Positions 5,391-6,491 of a stretch of 6,491 nucleotides of DNA are shown one piece after another; positions within the stretch are counted from its first letter, which is position 1; each line of letters opens with the position of its first letter. The position numbers were made by a program, and so were the translations under genes. The stretch comes from Methanobacteriota archaeon (GTDB taxonomy: Archaea > Thermoplasmatota > Thermoplasmata > Methanomassiliicoccales > Methanomethylophilaceae): contig JAAYAP010000062.1 in NCBI GenBank assembly GCA_012719315.1, positions 1-6,491 on the forward strand. Reading direction: 5' to 3'. Under the pieces are notes generated by a model. The model was given only the letters and a program-made list of their open reading frames with translations, was not told the origin of the DNA and made no database searches.

Positions 5391-6491
5391 TGGATGTCTT
5401 TGAGCACGGAGGGGATGCATTCGACGACGTCGGTGGCGATGAGGCCGTAGAACCGGTCTTCGAATGCGTGGTCTCCGGCTTTCCCGGAGATGTACGTCCC
5501 CAGACAGGCGGCGTCGAATGCCTGCATCTGCTTCGAGACGAGTCCGGCGATGATCCCTGCCAGCACATCGCCCGTGCCGCCCGTGGTCATGCCCGGATTG
5601 CCGGTGCTGTTGTATCTGACTCTGCCTCCGTCCGAGATGATGTCGACTGTGCCTTTCAACACGACCGTCGCACCGGTCCTCTCGGCCAGCTCCCGTACGC
5701 CGTCCCTGGAGTCGTCGCCGATGATGCCTCCCAGTCTCGCGAACTCACGCGAATGGGGCGTCAGGATGACTGTGCCGTTCGCACGGAAGTCCTTCCCGAG
5801 CGCGTTGAGCCCGTCGGCATCTATGACCATCGGCTTATCGCAGGATCCGACGAGATCCCTGATGGCATCCGCCGTCCGATCGTCGGTGCCGAGTCCCGGG
5901 CCGATGAGCACGGCATCGTAGGCTCTGCTGAGTTCCAGCAATCCCCGGACATGATCCGGTCCCAGGACATCACCTTCGAGCTCCTCGACAGTGAGGACGG
6001 GGGACGTCATCGCGATCGGCAGATAGCTGGCCGAAGGGGTCGCTATCCGGACGAGATCGACGCCTGTGCGCATGGCTGCCATCGCCGACAGTGCGGGGGC
6101 TCCGAAATAAGGGCCGCCGCCGATGACCAGCAACGTGCCGCCGCATCCCTTGTGGGAATCTCTGCGCGGTACGGGGTATCTCAACAGATCCCCCGGTCCG
6201 ACTTTCTCGATCGCCTCCGCGGGGATCCCGATATCCTTGATGACGATCTCCCCCGAATTCGTCTCGTTCATACCCTCTTTCACATCATGCAGTGCGATCG
6301 TGAGCTTCGGCTTCACCGGATTGCCGGTGCCCATCCCGGTCGGGACATCCACGGACACGATGTCTCCCGTGAATCCATTCAGCCTGTCGGCATATGAGGC
6401 GTAAGGCTCCCGCAATTCCCCTGCCGATCCGGTGCCCAAAGCACAATCCACGATCAGATCGTATGTTTCCAGATCCTCCGAGAAGAAATCC
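5384..6491 (-). CDS. nnr: Bifunctional NAD(P)H-hydrate epimerase / ADP-dependent NAD(P)H-hydrate dehydratase (Nnr), 5' partial
   Basis: Nnr repairs damaged NADH and NADPH. The N-terminal YjeF_N domain interconverts the R and S hydrates, and the C-terminal ribokinase-like domain dehydrates the S form at the expense of ADP. The frame runs off the right edge: codons before the GTG at 6451 read YDLIVDCALGTG, a continuous epimerase-domain sequence, so that GTG is internal and roughly the first 100 or more residues are missing. The visible 368 codons include DVPTGMGTG (end of the epimerase domain). The dehydratase domain has SHKGCGGTLLVIGGGPYFGA, GPGLG (5888-5902), DADGLNAL (about 5800-5825), TPHSREF (5741-5761) and the nucleotide/catalytic loop with GGTGDVLAG (within 5555-5599). 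These key motifs look intact, so the enzyme should be active. The phosphoesterase gene follows in the same operon. Confidence 0.95.
   Translation of the reverse strand, partial: DFFSEDLETYDLIVDCALGTGSAGELREPYASYADRLNGFTGDIVSVDVPTGMGTGNPVKPKLTIALHDVKEGMNETNSGEIVIKDIGIPAEAIEKVGPGDLLRYPVPRRDSHKGCGGTLLVIGGGPYFGAPALSAMAAMRTGVDLVRIATPSASYLPIAMTSPVLTVEELEGDVLGPDHVRGLLELSRAYDAVLIGPGLGTDDRTADAIRDLVGSCDKPMVIDADGLNALGKDFRANGTVILTPHSREFARLGGIIGDDSRDGVRELAERTGATVVLKGTVDIISDGGRVRYNSTGNPGMTTGGTGDVLAGIIAGLVSKQMQAFDAACLGTYISGKAGDHAFEDRFYGLIATDVVECIPSVLKDIQR

Noticed and set aside
5374..5568. Extension of the phosphoesterase to the ATG at 5568
   Set aside because: It would overlap the conserved end of nnr by about 185 nt, and the added residues are a Ser/Pro/Arg-rich shadow of nnr.
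5468..6397. 309-codon open frame on the plus strand opposite nnr
   Set aside because: It has no recognisable motif and lies opposite the conserved Nnr motifs.

Overview
The window looks like a piece of a GC-rich archaeal genome. Its main part is an hdrA-mvhD-mvhG-mvhA operon for the heterodisulfide reductase/[NiFe] hydrogenase electron-bifurcating complex, which points to a hydrogenotrophic or H2-dependent methylotrophic methanogen. Arginine is written largely with AGG despite the high GC, the Shine-Dalgarno sequences are strong (AAGGAGGTGA type), and the phosphoesterase resembles the archaeal SbcD/Mre11-related group. A member of the Methanomassiliicoccales/Thermoplasmatota is my best guess, but this is inference. 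The Hdr and Mvh proteins also look in part like those of bacteria that carry group 3c hydrogenases, so the taxonomic call is soft.

Plus strand, 1-4560: a 5'-truncated hdrA, then mvhD, mvhG and mvhA, tightly packed (gaps of 5, 0 and 1 nt), each downstream gene with its own strong ribosome binding site. H2 is oxidised at the NiFe centre of MvhA. Electrons pass through three FeS clusters in MvhG and the [2Fe-2S] protein MvhD to the FAD of HdrA, where they are split between ferredoxin and, through HdrBC, the heterodisulfide CoM-S-S-CoB. hdrB and hdrC are not in the window. The operon ends at a compact G6-ACA-C6 hairpin.

Minus strand, 6491-4585: a 5'-truncated nnr (NAD(P)HX epimerase/dehydratase, a metabolite-repair enzyme) followed by a calcineurin-like metallophosphoesterase. 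They form a small convergent operon that shares the hairpin at 4567-4594 with mvhA as an apparent two-way terminator.

Three points deserve attention. This HdrA lacks the inserted two-cluster ferredoxin domain and the Asp-Cys-Ser-x-Cys motif of classical methanogen HdrA. MvhG carries a lysine/alanine-rich N-terminal extension of about 65 residues. The phosphoesterase has no ATG, GTG or TTG codon where its N-terminus should lie, so it either starts at CTG or contains a frameshift. No RNA genes, mobile elements, CRISPR arrays or gene-free stretches longer than 300 bases were found.
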